Positions 25,361 through 32,766 of a stretch of DNA of 38,775 nucleotides are shown piece after piece. This DNA comes from Acidobacteriota bacterium (GTDB lineage Bacteria > Acidobacteriota > Thermoanaerobaculia > Multivoradales > JAHZIX01). The stretch covers positions 1-38,775 of the forward strand of contig JAXHTF010000045.1 in the NCBI GenBank assembly GCA_034211275.1. Direction: 5' to 3'. Position 1 is the stretch's first letter. The number at the start of each line of letters is the position of its first letter. A program made the translations under genes and the position numbers. The notes under the pieces are model-generated. The model saw nothing but the letters and a program-made list of their open reading frames with translations, ran no database searches and had not been told where the DNA came from.

Positions 25361-27775
25361 TCAGCGGTAGAAGAGCGGGAAGCGCTGAGGCTCCGCCTCG
25401 TGCATCAGCTCGTAGACGGTCTCGAAGACCTGCTCGGCGTTGGGCTTGGAGAAATAGTCTCCATCGGAACCATAGGCCGGGCGATGAGCCGTGGAGGTCA
25501 GGGTCCGCGGCTCCGAGTCGAGCCAGGGGAAGGCTCGCTGGCGCTCGAGGATCTGGCGCAGGATGTAAGCACTGGCGCCGCCGGGGACGTCTTCGTCCAT
25601 CACTACCAGGCGATTGGTCTTGCGCACCGACTCGACGATGCGGCCCTCGAGGTCGAAGGGCAAGAGGGTTTGGACATCCACCACCTCGACCTCGATCCCC
25701 AGCTGGGACAGAGTCTCGGCGGCGTCCAGGGCGATGCGGCAGCAGGCGCCGTAGGTCACCAAGGTGACGTCGCCACCCTCCCGCAACACCTCCGGCACTC
25801 CCAGGGGCACGGTGAGCTCGCCAATATTCGACGGCATAGGCTCCTTCACCCGATAGCCGTTGAGCACTTCCACTACCAGCGCCGGCTCGTCACTCTGTAG
25901 GAGCGTGTTGTAGAAGCCGGCGGCGCGGGTCATGTCCCGGGGCACGCAGACGTGCATGCCGCGCACCAGATGGACGATGCCCCCCATGGGCGAGCCGGAG
26001 TGCCAGATGCCCTCCAGCCGATGGCCGCGGGTGCGCACGATGACCGGCGCCTTCTGCCCGCCCTTGGTGCGGTACTGCACCGTCGCCAGATCGTCGGACA
26101 TGATCTGCAGCGCGTAGAGCAGGTAGTCCAGGTACTGAACCTCGGCGATGGGCCGCAGACCGCGCATGGCCATGCCAATGGCCTGGCCCAGGATGGTGGT
26201 CTCGCGGATGCCGGTGTCGGAAACCCGGGCCTTCCCGTACTTCTCCTGCATCCCGGACATTCCCTGATTGACGTCTCCCAGATACCCCACGTCCTCGCCG
26301 AAGGCCACCAGGTGGGGATATTTCTCCAGGTTGGCGTCGAAGCAAGCGTTGACCACCTCGAAGCCGTTGACCCGCGGCGCATCGTCGGCGTATTGCGGCG
26401 CCACCACCGGCACCGAGAGCACCGACTTCTCGGACGCGCTGTAGAGATGGCTGCTGTAGCGGTCTTCCGCCAGCTCCAGCTGCTGATCCCGCCATTCCAC
26501 CAACGCCCGGCGGGCCGGAACGTCGTGCTCGCGAGCGGCGATGAGGACCTTGTGCAGCGCCGAAAGAATGTCCCGCCGCAGCGGCGCCTTCTTGGACTCC
26601 AGCTTGCGGACGGTGTCTTCCAACCCCAGATCGCCGGGGACCGCCGATGCCAGATCCCGGGCCAGCTGAGCGAAGGCGCTGACGTCCTCCCGGATGGGGT
26701 CGATGTAGGCGGCCCAGGCGCGGTCCCGGGCGTCGCCGGCGGCCTGACGGGCCTGCTTCTCCACCTCGTCCAGCTCCGCCTCGTCGGCAATGCCCTGCTC
26801 GATCATCCAGCGGCGCATCTGGCGCAGGCAATCCCACTCCTGCTCCCAGGCCAGCCGCTCCTCCGACTTGTAGCGCTCGTGGGCGCCGGAGGTGGAATGG
26901 CCCTGGGGCTGGGTCAGCTCGGTGACGTGGATCACCGTCGGCACGTGCTGCTTGCGCACCACCTCCGCCGACATCAGGTAGGCCTCGCACAACGCCGGGT
27001 AGTCCCAGCCGCGTACCGCCAGCAAGTCGATGCCGCCGCCCACTTCACCACCTTCTCCACTGCGCTCTCCACCGCGATCTTCACTGCGGCGAAAGCCCGA
27101 TAGCACGGCGGAGAGGTCCTGCTTGGCGATCTGGTATTTGTTCGGCACGGAAATGCCGTAGTCGTCGTCCCAGATGGACAGCAACATGGGCACCTGCAGC
27201 ACGCCGGCGGCGTTCACCGTCTCCCAGAACATACCCTCGGCACAGCTGGCGTTGCCGATGGTTCCCCAGGCGATCTCGTCGCCGCCGCGGGAGAAGCCTT
27301 CGAAACCGTCCAATCCCAGCTGGCGGTAGAGCTTGGAGGCCTGGGCCAGCCCCAGCAGCCGGGGCATCTGGGAGGCGGTGGGGGAAACGTCGGCGGACGA
27401 GTTGTGCTGCTCCGTCAACATCTTCCAGCGGCCTTCATCGTCGAGGCTGCGGGTGCCGAAATGGGAGTTCATGGACCGGCCGCCGGTGGCCGGCTCCGCC
27501 TGGACGTCGGCGTGGGCGTAGAGCTGGGCGAAGAATTGCTCCAGGGTCAGCTCTCCCAGAGCCATCATCAGCGTCTGGTCACGGTAGTAGCCGGAGCGGA
27601 AGTCTCCCTTGCGAAAGGCCTTGGCCATGGCCACCTGAGCGACCTCCTTGCCGTCGCCGAAGATGCCGAACTTCGCCTTGCCGGAAAACACCTCCCGCCG
27701 GCCGATGAGGCTGGCCTCCCGGCTCTCCATGGCCAGGCGATAGTCGCGCAGGATCTCTTCTCTCTTGATCTCCAA
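25361..27775 (-). CDS. Fused E1 alpha-beta of a branched-chain/2-oxoacid dehydrogenase
   Basis: 804-residue thiamine-diphosphate enzyme joining E1 alpha (about 1-340) and E1 beta (about 480-804), as in the 2-oxoisovalerate dehydrogenase fusions of Bacteroidetes and relatives. It decarboxylates a 2-oxoacid and passes the acyl group to lipoyl-E2; no E2 or E3 gene is nearby. Alpha motifs: SLIGRREVFSGKAKFGIFGDG, the cofactor loop TIGNASCAEGMFWETVNAAG and DDDYGISVPNKY. Beta motifs: VAFGEDVGYLGDVNQG, DTGIRETTILGQAIGMAMRG and VVMDEDVPGGASAY. The cofactor loop has Asn175 where GDG-type motifs have Asp. An 18-residue Gly/Glu/Arg insertion at 231-248 is encoded by a tandem duplication. TTG 27775 fits the homologous N-terminus, with GGAAGG 8 nt upstream. 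Confidence 0.88.
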   Translation of the reverse strand: MEIKREEILRDYRLAMESREASLIGRREVFSGKAKFGIFGDGKEVAQVAMAKAFRKGDFRSGYYRDQTLMMALGELTLEQFFAQLYAHADVQAEPATGGRSMNSHFGTRSLDDEGRWKMLTEQHNSSADVSPTASQMPRLLGLAQASKLYRQLGLDGFEGFSRGGDEIAWGTIGNASCAEGMFWETVNAAGVLQVPMLLSIWDDDYGISVPNKYQIAKQDLSAVLSGFRRSEDRGGERSGEGGEVGGGIDLLAVRGWDYPALCEAYLMSAEVVRKQHVPTVIHVTELTQPQGHSTSGAHERYKSEERLAWEQEWDCLRQMRRWMIEQGIADEAELDEVEKQARQAAGDARDRAWAAYIDPIREDVSAFAQLARDLASAVPGDLGLEDTVRKLESKKAPLRRDILSALHKVLIAAREHDVPARRALVEWRDQQLELAEDRYSSHLYSASEKSVLSVPVVAPQYADDAPRVNGFEVVNACFDANLEKYPHLVAFGEDVGYLGDVNQGMSGMQEKYGKARVSDTGIRETTILGQAIGMAMRGLRPIAEVQYLDYLLYALQIMSDDLATVQYRTKGGQKAPVIVRTRGHRLEGIWHSGSPMGGIVHLVRGMHVCVPRDMTRAAGFYNTLLQSDEPALVVEVLNGYRVKEPMPSNIGELTVPLGVPEVLREGGDVTLVTYGACCRIALDAAETLSQLGIEVEVVDVQTLLPFDLEGRIVESVRKTNRLVVMDEDVPGGASAYILRQILERQRAFPWLDSEPRTLTSTAHRPAYGSDGDYFSKPNAEQVFETVYELMHEAEPQRFPLFYR
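27042..27089. repeat. In-frame 24-bp degenerate tandem duplication inside E1
   Basis: Two adjacent 24-bp units, 27066-27089 and 27042-27065 in coding order, agree at 18 of 24 positions. They encode RSEDRGGE and RSGEGGEV. This accounts for most of the insertion between SGFR and GIDLLAV. Confidence 0.7.
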
Positions 27776-27905
27776 GACAAAAACCTTCCTTCGAGGTGGA
27801 TTGTCGAAACGTGTAGAACAGACCGTGGGCGCGGCGGCTTCAGAGCCGCTCAACGCCGAATTCGAGGACGAAGACGGCAACGCCGGCACGCACCTGATTA
27901 CGACG

Positions 27906-27914
27906 ATCTTAGCA
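27906..27914 (-). promoter_or_regulatory. Extended -10 (TGC-TAAGAT) upstream of the E1 gene
   Basis: On the minus strand TATGCTAAGATCGTC. The TSS would lie near 27899, with a leader of about 125 nt. The leader holds a perfect GCGGCT-ctga-AGCCGC hairpin (27834-27849). No strong -35 is visible. Confidence 0.5.
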
Positions 27915-27987
27915 TACGGCAGCTCCGTTTCCGGACGCCGCCGGTCTCTCGAAGGCTCCTCTCGGGGCCAGCGCCGGGAAGCTGAAG

Positions 27988-28893
27988 TCAGGCTTCCTGA
28001 CGGCGCGGCCGCAGGCGCCGCCGGGTCAGTTGGCTCTCGGCGGTGAACAGGGCCAGGGCCGTCCAAATGCACAGGAAGGAGCGAATCTGAACCGCGGTGA
28101 AGGGCTCGCCGTAAACCAGCACTCCCAGCAGCAGCTGCCCCGTCGGCGCCAGATATTGGAAGAAGCCGAGGGTCTTGAGGGGCAAACGCCGGGCGGCGTT
28201 GGAGAACCACAGCAGCGGTAGCGCCGTCATCAATCCGCTGGCCACCAGGAAGACGAAGGTGCGGGGATCGACGGCAAGGAAGGCGGCGTCACCGCGCATC
28301 ACCAGCCAGCCGAGATAGGACACCGCCGCCGGCAGGAGCAGGGCGGTCTCCAGGTTGGAGCCCAACAGCGCCCCCACCGGCGCCGTCTTGCGCACCAGGC
28401 CGTAGAGCCCGAAGCTGAGAGCCAGCCCGAGGGCGACCCAGGGCAGCCCCCCGGCGGCCACCGAGAGCTGAATCACCCCGGCAGCGGCCAGCAGCACCGC
28501 CACCCACTGGGCCGGGCGGAGCCGCTCCCCCAGGAAGAGCATTCCCAGGGCGACGTTGAGCAGCGGATTGATGAAATACCCGAGGCTCGCCTCGACGATC
28601 TGAGAGCTGAAGACGGCGTAGACGTAGAGACACCAATTGAAGGCGATGAGCGCCGCCGACAGCGCAAAGACCCGCAGCACCCGCGGCTGCCGCGCCTTGA
28701 GCACCAGCTCCCCCACCCGATTGCGGTAGCGCAGCAGCAAATAGAAGACCAGCAGCGACCAGATCACCCGGTGCCCGAGGGTCTCCAGCGCCGGCACCGC
28801 CGCCACCTGCTTCCAGAACATGGGGCTGAAACCCCAGGCTCCGTAGGCCAGGAGAGCGTAGATCCCACCTTTGAATCGCTCGTCGACGGGCAT
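27988..28893 (-). CDS. rarD: EamA-family permease RarD
   Basis: 301-residue inner-membrane protein with ten predicted helices in two EamA repeats (about 10-150 and 155-290). The opening KGGIYALLAYGAWGFSPMFWK and the HRVIWSLLVFYLLL segment are characteristic of RarD (originally linked to chloramphenicol sensitivity), as are LNWxLYVYAV-like (FNWCLYVYAVFSSQIVEASL) and FQYLAPTGQLLLGV. Substrate unknown. The C-terminus is Arg-rich and cytoplasmic. The start is ATG with only a weak upstream purine stretch. It is followed 212 bp later by the fused E1 gene on the same strand. Confidence 0.9.
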   Translation of the reverse strand: MPVDERFKGGIYALLAYGAWGFSPMFWKQVAAVPALETLGHRVIWSLLVFYLLLRYRNRVGELVLKARQPRVLRVFALSAALIAFNWCLYVYAVFSSQIVEASLGYFINPLLNVALGMLFLGERLRPAQWVAVLLAAAGVIQLSVAAGGLPWVALGLALSFGLYGLVRKTAPVGALLGSNLETALLLPAAVSYLGWLVMRGDAAFLAVDPRTFVFLVASGLMTALPLLWFSNAARRLPLKTLGFFQYLAPTGQLLLGVLVYGEPFTAVQIRSFLCIWTALALFTAESQLTRRRLRPRRQEA

Positions 28894-28986
28894 GGCGGTT
28901 CCGCAGGAGCTGCTCGCGGCAGCTATTCCAGGATTGGAGAAGCGGCAAGGGCGCTCCGGACCGTCCGGCCCCCGAGCCGAGACGCC

Positions 28987-28992
28987 ACTATA
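28987..28992 (-). promoter_or_regulatory. -10 box TATAGT candidate for rarD
   Basis: TATAGT (five of six consensus bases) on the minus strand in a locally AT-rich patch. It gives a leader of about 90 nt. The -35 is not convincing. Confidence 0.35.
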
Positions 28993-29062
28993 TCTTTCGG
29001 CCGTTCTTTTGAGCTGGGAGTTTTCTTCCCGGAACTTCGGTGAGGGGTCGCCGCGGCGGGGA

Positions 29063-29122
29063 GTTGAGGCCGGGGAGCGAGGCTGGGGACTAGTTGAGAC
29101 TGAGGAGCGAGGCTGGGAGCTG
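29063..29122. repeat. 30-bp tandem duplication upstream of rarD
   Basis: Units 29063-29092 and 29093-29122 both begin GTTGAG and share GGAGCGAGGCTGG; about 24 of 30 positions agree. A shorter third piece (TGAGGCTGGAGA) follows. It is within the 313-bp gene-free interval 28894-29206. Confidence 0.7.
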
Positions 29123-29146
29123 TGAGGCTGGAGACCGTGATCAGGC

Positions 29147-29188
29147 GGCCCGTAGCCTCAACCCCTAGGAGCTTGGAGGCTACGGGCC
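29147..29188 (-). terminator. 13-bp inverted repeat downstream of the defensin-like gene
   Basis: GGCCCGTAGCCTC (29147-29159), 16-nt loop, GAGGCTACGGGCC (29176-29188): a perfect stem 19 nt past the stop of the small secreted peptide. There is no T-tract, so it would act as an RNA-stabilising or factor-assisted terminator hairpin. Confidence 0.5.
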
Positions 29189-29206
29189 CCACCTAGATCG
29201 CAGCGT

Positions 29207-29530
29207 CTAGACGTAGTAGCGGCAGGAACAGCTCGAACCCGCACAGACGCCAAAATCGTACCCTTGGATCAGGCAGATCTTGTTGCAGTAGGAGGGGTCG
29301 CAGGGAGGATCAAACCCCATCCACTCGAGGACATTCGCCTGCCCGAATTCCGAAGCGGCGTTGCAGGCCGTGGCGGCTACCGTCGGAGCCGCCGCCGGTT
29401 CCAACACGGAGGCTTCCGGAGCGGGAGCCTCCGGTGCCTGCAATCCCGGGGTGGCGGCAACGGCGGACGGGGTCCAGAGAAGGGCGACTAGCGCCAGGGT
29501 GAACAGGCCGAGGGCGATCTTGAGCTTCAT
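29207..29530 (-). CDS. Secreted cysteine-rich peptide with CS-alpha-beta defensin-like pattern
   Basis: 107-residue precursor. Residues 1-25 are a clear Sec signal peptide (MKLKIALGLFTLALVALLW, cleavage after SAVA). Residues 26-55 are an acidic Pro/Ala/Glu-rich stretch, a likely propeptide. Residues 56-107 hold seven cysteines at 56, 77, 82, 86, 96, 101 and 103. The last six are spaced C-x4-C-x3-C-x9-C-x4-C-x1-C. This is the spacing of arthropod-type CS-alpha-beta defensins, where the first pairs with the fourth, second with fifth, third with sixth. GVCAGSSC matches the GxC gamma-core. The mature part is slightly acidic, unlike most antimicrobial defensins. ATG 29530 has AAAGGAG at 6 nt. Divergent from a beta-propeller gene. 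Function inferred only from pattern: antimicrobial, toxin-like or structural. Confidence 0.8.
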   Translation of the reverse strand: MKLKIALGLFTLALVALLWTPSAVAATPGLQAPEAPAPEASVLEPAAAPTVAATACNAASEFGQANVLEWMGFDPPCDPSYCNKICLIQGYDFGVCAGSSCSCRYYV

Positions 29531-29596
29531 TGAAGGCTCCTTTCGGTCCAACAGATCAACGAATGTCCCACGTTGGGGAATAAAACAACGAATGAA

Positions 29597-29624
29597 AGTA
29601 TACCGGTCTAAGTTCTTCCTCCAA
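29597..29624 (-). promoter_or_regulatory. Promoter of the defensin-like peptide gene
   Basis: TTGGAG (29619-29624), 16-nt spacer, TATACT (29597-29602) on the minus strand. The predicted leader is about 60 nt. The surrounding 29531-29700 is AT-richer than its neighbours. A second TATACT on the plus strand (29672-29677) may serve the divergent propeller gene. Confidence 0.5.
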
Positions 29625-29736
29625 CAAAAGACTTCCCCGCCCCCCACTGGGAGGACGCACAGCAGCCGTTCTATACTGCCAACGACATTTGTAGGAGCTA
29701 TTCGCAACCCTGTCCCCGCGCCGCCGTAGAGTGGAA

Positions 29737-29753
29737 GGACGGCCTCGCCGTCC
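29737..29753 (+). other. Hairpin in the leader of the beta-propeller gene
   Basis: GGACGGC-ctc-GCCGTCC, a perfect 7-bp stem ending about 11 nt before the GAGGAGG ribosome site. It could stabilise the mRNA 5' end or be a small REP-like palindrome. Confidence 0.45.
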
Positions 29754-29775
29754 ACCCCAACCCGAGGAGGCTTGA

Positions 29776-31131
29776 ATGATGAACTTGCAGCGAGCTTGTC
29801 TGCTGGTGCTGGCCCTGATGGCGCTCACCGGCTTCGCGTTCTCCGGCGTCGCGGCGCCGGTCCCGGAAGACGACTTCACCACCGGAGACGAATCGGCCCA
29901 CGACTGGCCCCAATTTCGTGGTGCCCACCGCGACGGCGTGACCCCCGAGACACCGCGCCAGGGCACCTGGCCCGAGGCCGGTCCTCGAGAGCTGTGGAGC
30001 GTGCCGCTGGGCGAGGGCTACTCGGGCATCAGCGTCGCCGGCGATCGACTCTTCACCCTCTTCGCCGACGCCGAGGGCGAGCACCTGGCGGCCTTCGACC
30101 GCAAGACCGGGGAGCAACGCTGGAGCACCCGCATCGCCGACCGGCTGGACACCGCCATGGGCAACGGTCCCCGCTCCACCCCCACCGTCGCCGACGGCCG
30201 CGTCTTCGCCCTCGGCGCCTCGGGAGACCTGGTGGCAGCAAAAGCCAGCGACGGCAGCATCCTGTGGCGTCACAACCTGCCGGAGGACTTCGGCAGCCGG
30301 CCCCCCCAATGGGGCTTCGCCACCGCGCCGCTGGTGGACGACAACCTGCTATTGCTGGAGGTCGGCGGCACCGACGGCGCCTTCGCCGCCCTCGATCCCG
30401 CCACCGGCGAGGTGCGCTGGCAGGCCTACGAGCGCGGCGGCGGCTACTCCTCCCCCATCATCATGACCATCGGCGGGGTCAAGCAATACGTCTTCGTGCC
30501 CACCGCCGCCGACCAGGTGGTCTCGCTGCTCCCCGACGGTACGGTGCATTGGACCCACTCCTGGCACGCCGGCACCATCGCCATGCCGGTGGCGGTGGGC
30601 GAGGACGGGCTCTTCGTCTCCGCCTCCAACGATATCGGTGCCATGGTGGTGAAGATCTCCGAGGGCTCCGACGGTGTCGAGCTCGAGGAGCTGTGGCGCA
30701 GCCGCGAGATGAAGAATCATTTTTCCTCGTCGGTCTACTACCAGGGCCATATCTACGGCTTCGACGGCGGCACCTTCAAATGCATCGACGCCCTCACCGG
30801 CGAATTCCAATGGGGCAAGCGGGGCCTGGGCAAGGGCTCCCTCATCGTCGCCGGCGACCGCCTCATCGTGCTCGGTGACCGTGGTCAGCTGGTATTGGTG
30901 GAGGCCACCGCTGAGGAGTACCGAGAGCTCGCCTCCGCCCGGGTGCTGGGGGGCAAGACCTGGACCTCCCCCGCCTTCGCCGGCGGTCAGCTCTTCCTGC
31001 GCAATCAGGAGAAGATGGTGGCCCTGGATCTCAACGCTCCGCCTTCTCCGGCGGCGGAGGCCTCCGCCGAGGGCTCCGAGGAAGCGATTTCCCAGGACTC
31101 GACGCCCCAAGAATCCGGAGGTGCCCGATGA
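29776..31131 (+). CDS. Exported PQQ-type beta-propeller protein
   Basis: 451 residues. A signal peptide (about 1-27) leads into WPQFRGAHRDGVTPET, the opening typical of planctomycete- and acidobacterium-type quinoprotein-like propellers. Repeated blades follow, each with a DxxTGExxW-like motif: FDRKTGEQRWSTRI, LDPATGEVRWQAY and IDALTGEFQWGKRG. Residues 40-425 form the propeller; the last 25 are low-complexity Ser/Glu. PQQ-specific catalytic residues are not evident, so it may be a structural or binding propeller like BamB rather than a dehydrogenase. GAGGAGG lies 5 nt from the ATG at 29776. It overlaps the next gene by ATGA, indicating coupling. Confidence 0.85.
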   Translation: MMNLQRACLLVLALMALTGFAFSGVAAPVPEDDFTTGDESAHDWPQFRGAHRDGVTPETPRQGTWPEAGPRELWSVPLGEGYSGISVAGDRLFTLFADAEGEHLAAFDRKTGEQRWSTRIADRLDTAMGNGPRSTPTVADGRVFALGASGDLVAAKASDGSILWRHNLPEDFGSRPPQWGFATAPLVDDNLLLLEVGGTDGAFAALDPATGEVRWQAYERGGGYSSPIIMTIGGVKQYVFVPTAADQVVSLLPDGTVHWTHSWHAGTIAMPVAVGEDGLFVSASNDIGAMVVKISEGSDGVELEELWRSREMKNHFSSSVYYQGHIYGFDGGTFKCIDALTGEFQWGKRGLGKGSLIVAGDRLIVLGDRGQLVLVEATAEEYRELASARVLGGKTWTSPAFAGGQLFLRNQEKMVALDLNAPPSPAAEASAEGSEEAISQDSTPQESGGAR

Positions 31132-32402
31132 TCCGCCCGATGTTCCACCGAATGTCCCGACCGATGCAGCTTCGCTGGTCCGTCGGCCCCGCTCTTCGGA
31201 CGGCGGCACTGCTCTGCGTCCTGCTCCTACCCACCGCCGCCTCAGCTCAGGAGGGCGCAGCCCAGGAAGGGAAGGTACTCGATACCGTCGAAGAAGTCCT
31301 CGCCTGTCATTACCAGGCCCACGGCGGGGACGCCTGGAAGCAGCTCCAAAGCCTGCAGCTGGAAGGTAGCTACAGCGCCTTCAGCACCCCCAGCACGTTC
31401 AAGCTCTACCGCCAACGCCCGGACCACTACCGATTCGAAACCACCCTCCTCGACGTCTTCACTTCCGAAGGCTTCGACGGTACCGACGTTTGGTTGCTCT
31501 TCCCCCTCCTCGGCCCCAGCTGGCCGATCCCGGCGCCGCCGGCGGAGGCGGTGCGCATTCAAGGGCAGCTGGAGTTCGACGGCCCGCTGGTGGACTCCGC
31601 CGCCAAGGGCCACACGGTCCAGCTGGCGGAGGTGACGGACTTCGAGGGCACGCCGTCCTACCAGCTGGAGGTGCAGACCGCCCACGGCACCGAGGAAACC
31701 TGGTATCTAGCGGTGGAGACCTGCCTGGAGGTGGGCCGCGACTTCCCCACCGCGGACTTCGGTCGCGGCATGCGGGGCCGGGCCTTCTACAGCGATTTCC
31801 GCCCGGTGGCAGGGGTCCTCCTGCCCCATCGCATCGAAGAAGAGTACGGCATCCGCTACCGGATCACCGAGATCCAGAAGATCGTCGCCAACCCACAGCT
31901 CGATCCGCAGATCTTCGCGTATCGGCCGCTGCCGGAGATGGAGTCCCTGGCCTGGTTGGAAGGAAGCTGGCAGGTGCAGATGGAGAGTCGACCGGCGGAG
32001 CGTGCTCCCTGGAGCAGCGCCACCATCCCCACCACCGTCGCTTCCGAATTCCACGGCACTCTGCTGCGCCACCGCATGGACCGCTTCGACGGCACCTTCG
32101 AGCACGGCGAGGAACGGACTCTCACCTACGACCGCTTCCGCGAAAGCTACGTCCTCACCGTCTTCGATCAACTCACCAACCACTCCCAACGGCTGGTGGG
32201 CAAGCTGGAAGACGGCGTTCTGACCCTCAGCGATCAGGAAACGGATAGTGCGGCGATCTTCGGCGGCTTCCCCACCTACACCCGGCTGGTCTTCCGCGAT
32301 CTCTCCCCCGAGGGCTTCGTCATCGAGCGGCATCAGTCCTCCGACGAGGGGGAAACCTGGGCGCTGCTGGGGCGAGAGACGTTTACGCGGAGTGGGAAGT
32401 AG
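31128..32402 (+). CDS. Exported protein with lipoprotein-sorting-like N-terminal domain
   Basis: 424-residue secreted protein, start coupled to the propeller gene. After a signal peptide (about 1-40, ending TAASAQ) comes a LolA/outer-membrane lipoprotein-sorting-like domain (50-265) with the pattern YQAHGGDAWKQLQSLQLEG, GTDVWLLFP and GVLLPHRIEEEYG. Residues 270-424 form a second beta-rich, lipocalin-like part (LAWLEGSWQ, LRHRMDRFDG, ERTLTYDRF) resembling DUF1579-type domains. Role unknown; the pairing with an exported propeller suggests a periplasmic or outer-membrane function. No lipobox cysteine is seen, so it is probably soluble. Confidence 0.7.
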   Translation: MIRPMFHRMSRPMQLRWSVGPALRTAALLCVLLLPTAASAQEGAAQEGKVLDTVEEVLACHYQAHGGDAWKQLQSLQLEGSYSAFSTPSTFKLYRQRPDHYRFETTLLDVFTSEGFDGTDVWLLFPLLGPSWPIPAPPAEAVRIQGQLEFDGPLVDSAAKGHTVQLAEVTDFEGTPSYQLEVQTAHGTEETWYLAVETCLEVGRDFPTADFGRGMRGRAFYSDFRPVAGVLLPHRIEEEYGIRYRITEIQKIVANPQLDPQIFAYRPLPEMESLAWLEGSWQVQMESRPAERAPWSSATIPTTVASEFHGTLLRHRMDRFDGTFEHGEERTLTYDRFRESYVLTVFDQLTNHSQRLVGKLEDGVLTLSDQETDSAAIFGGFPTYTRLVFRDLSPEGFVIERHQSSDEGETWALLGRETFTRSGK

Positions 32403-32766
32403 GAGGAGGAACTAGCCGGCGCTCCCAGGACCCGCGCGTTCAGTCCCGCACTGGCGTCCTGGAAACTCCCGATGGAGCTCGGCGATGTGATATCGTGCCC
32501 TCAGCTGATAGAGACAACCTCTCCTTTACGCCCCTGATCCAAGAAGGTGCCAACCTCGCGTGAGGGAGAGGTCTATATCGTCCCGCGCTCCCACCGTCAC
32601 CAAAGCCGCGCTTGCGGCAACCTAATAGAGAAAGCCCTTCGATCAATCGGGTGAGCCTTGCGGAAGGAGCCGGCGGCGGCTGGCCCCGGGAGGCTCCCCG
32701 ATTCCATGCAACTCGCAGCGCCTCGGGGCGTTGCGATTCCGGTCGCCTGCGACCGAGGGAGTCTCT
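32403..32766 (+). other. 364-bp gene-free leader region with hairpins
   Basis: Besides the partial REP-like repeat, three hairpins are visible: GCCGC-gctt-GCGGC (32605-32618), a 10-bp stem with one G-T pair and a TCGG loop (32713-32736), and CGGTCG-cctg-CGACCG (32740-32755). The last abuts the ribosome site (GGGAG at 32757-32761) of the next gene and could modulate it. I looked for c-di-GMP and other riboswitch signatures and found none. No coding region is supported. Confidence 0.45.
32414..32429. repeat. Partial copy of a REP-like intergenic repeat
   Basis: AGCCGGCGCTCCCAGG, 16 bp identical to part of both arms of the 26-bp inverted repeat at 34071-34242. It lies just after the preceding stop codon. 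Confidence 0.65.

Noticed and set aside
27776-28210. N-terminal extension of the fused E1 to 28210
   Set aside because: Runs antisense-like through the rarD end and the leader hairpin; homologous sequence starts at TTG 27775.
29207-29530. RiPP precursor peptide
   Set aside because: A classical Sec signal peptide and no maturation enzymes nearby make a disulfide-folded exported peptide more likely.
32403-32766. c-di-GMP riboswitch in the leader of the cysteine-rich protein
   Set aside because: The conserved GCAAACC and GGGACGCAAAGC-type segments are absent; only simple hairpins are seen.
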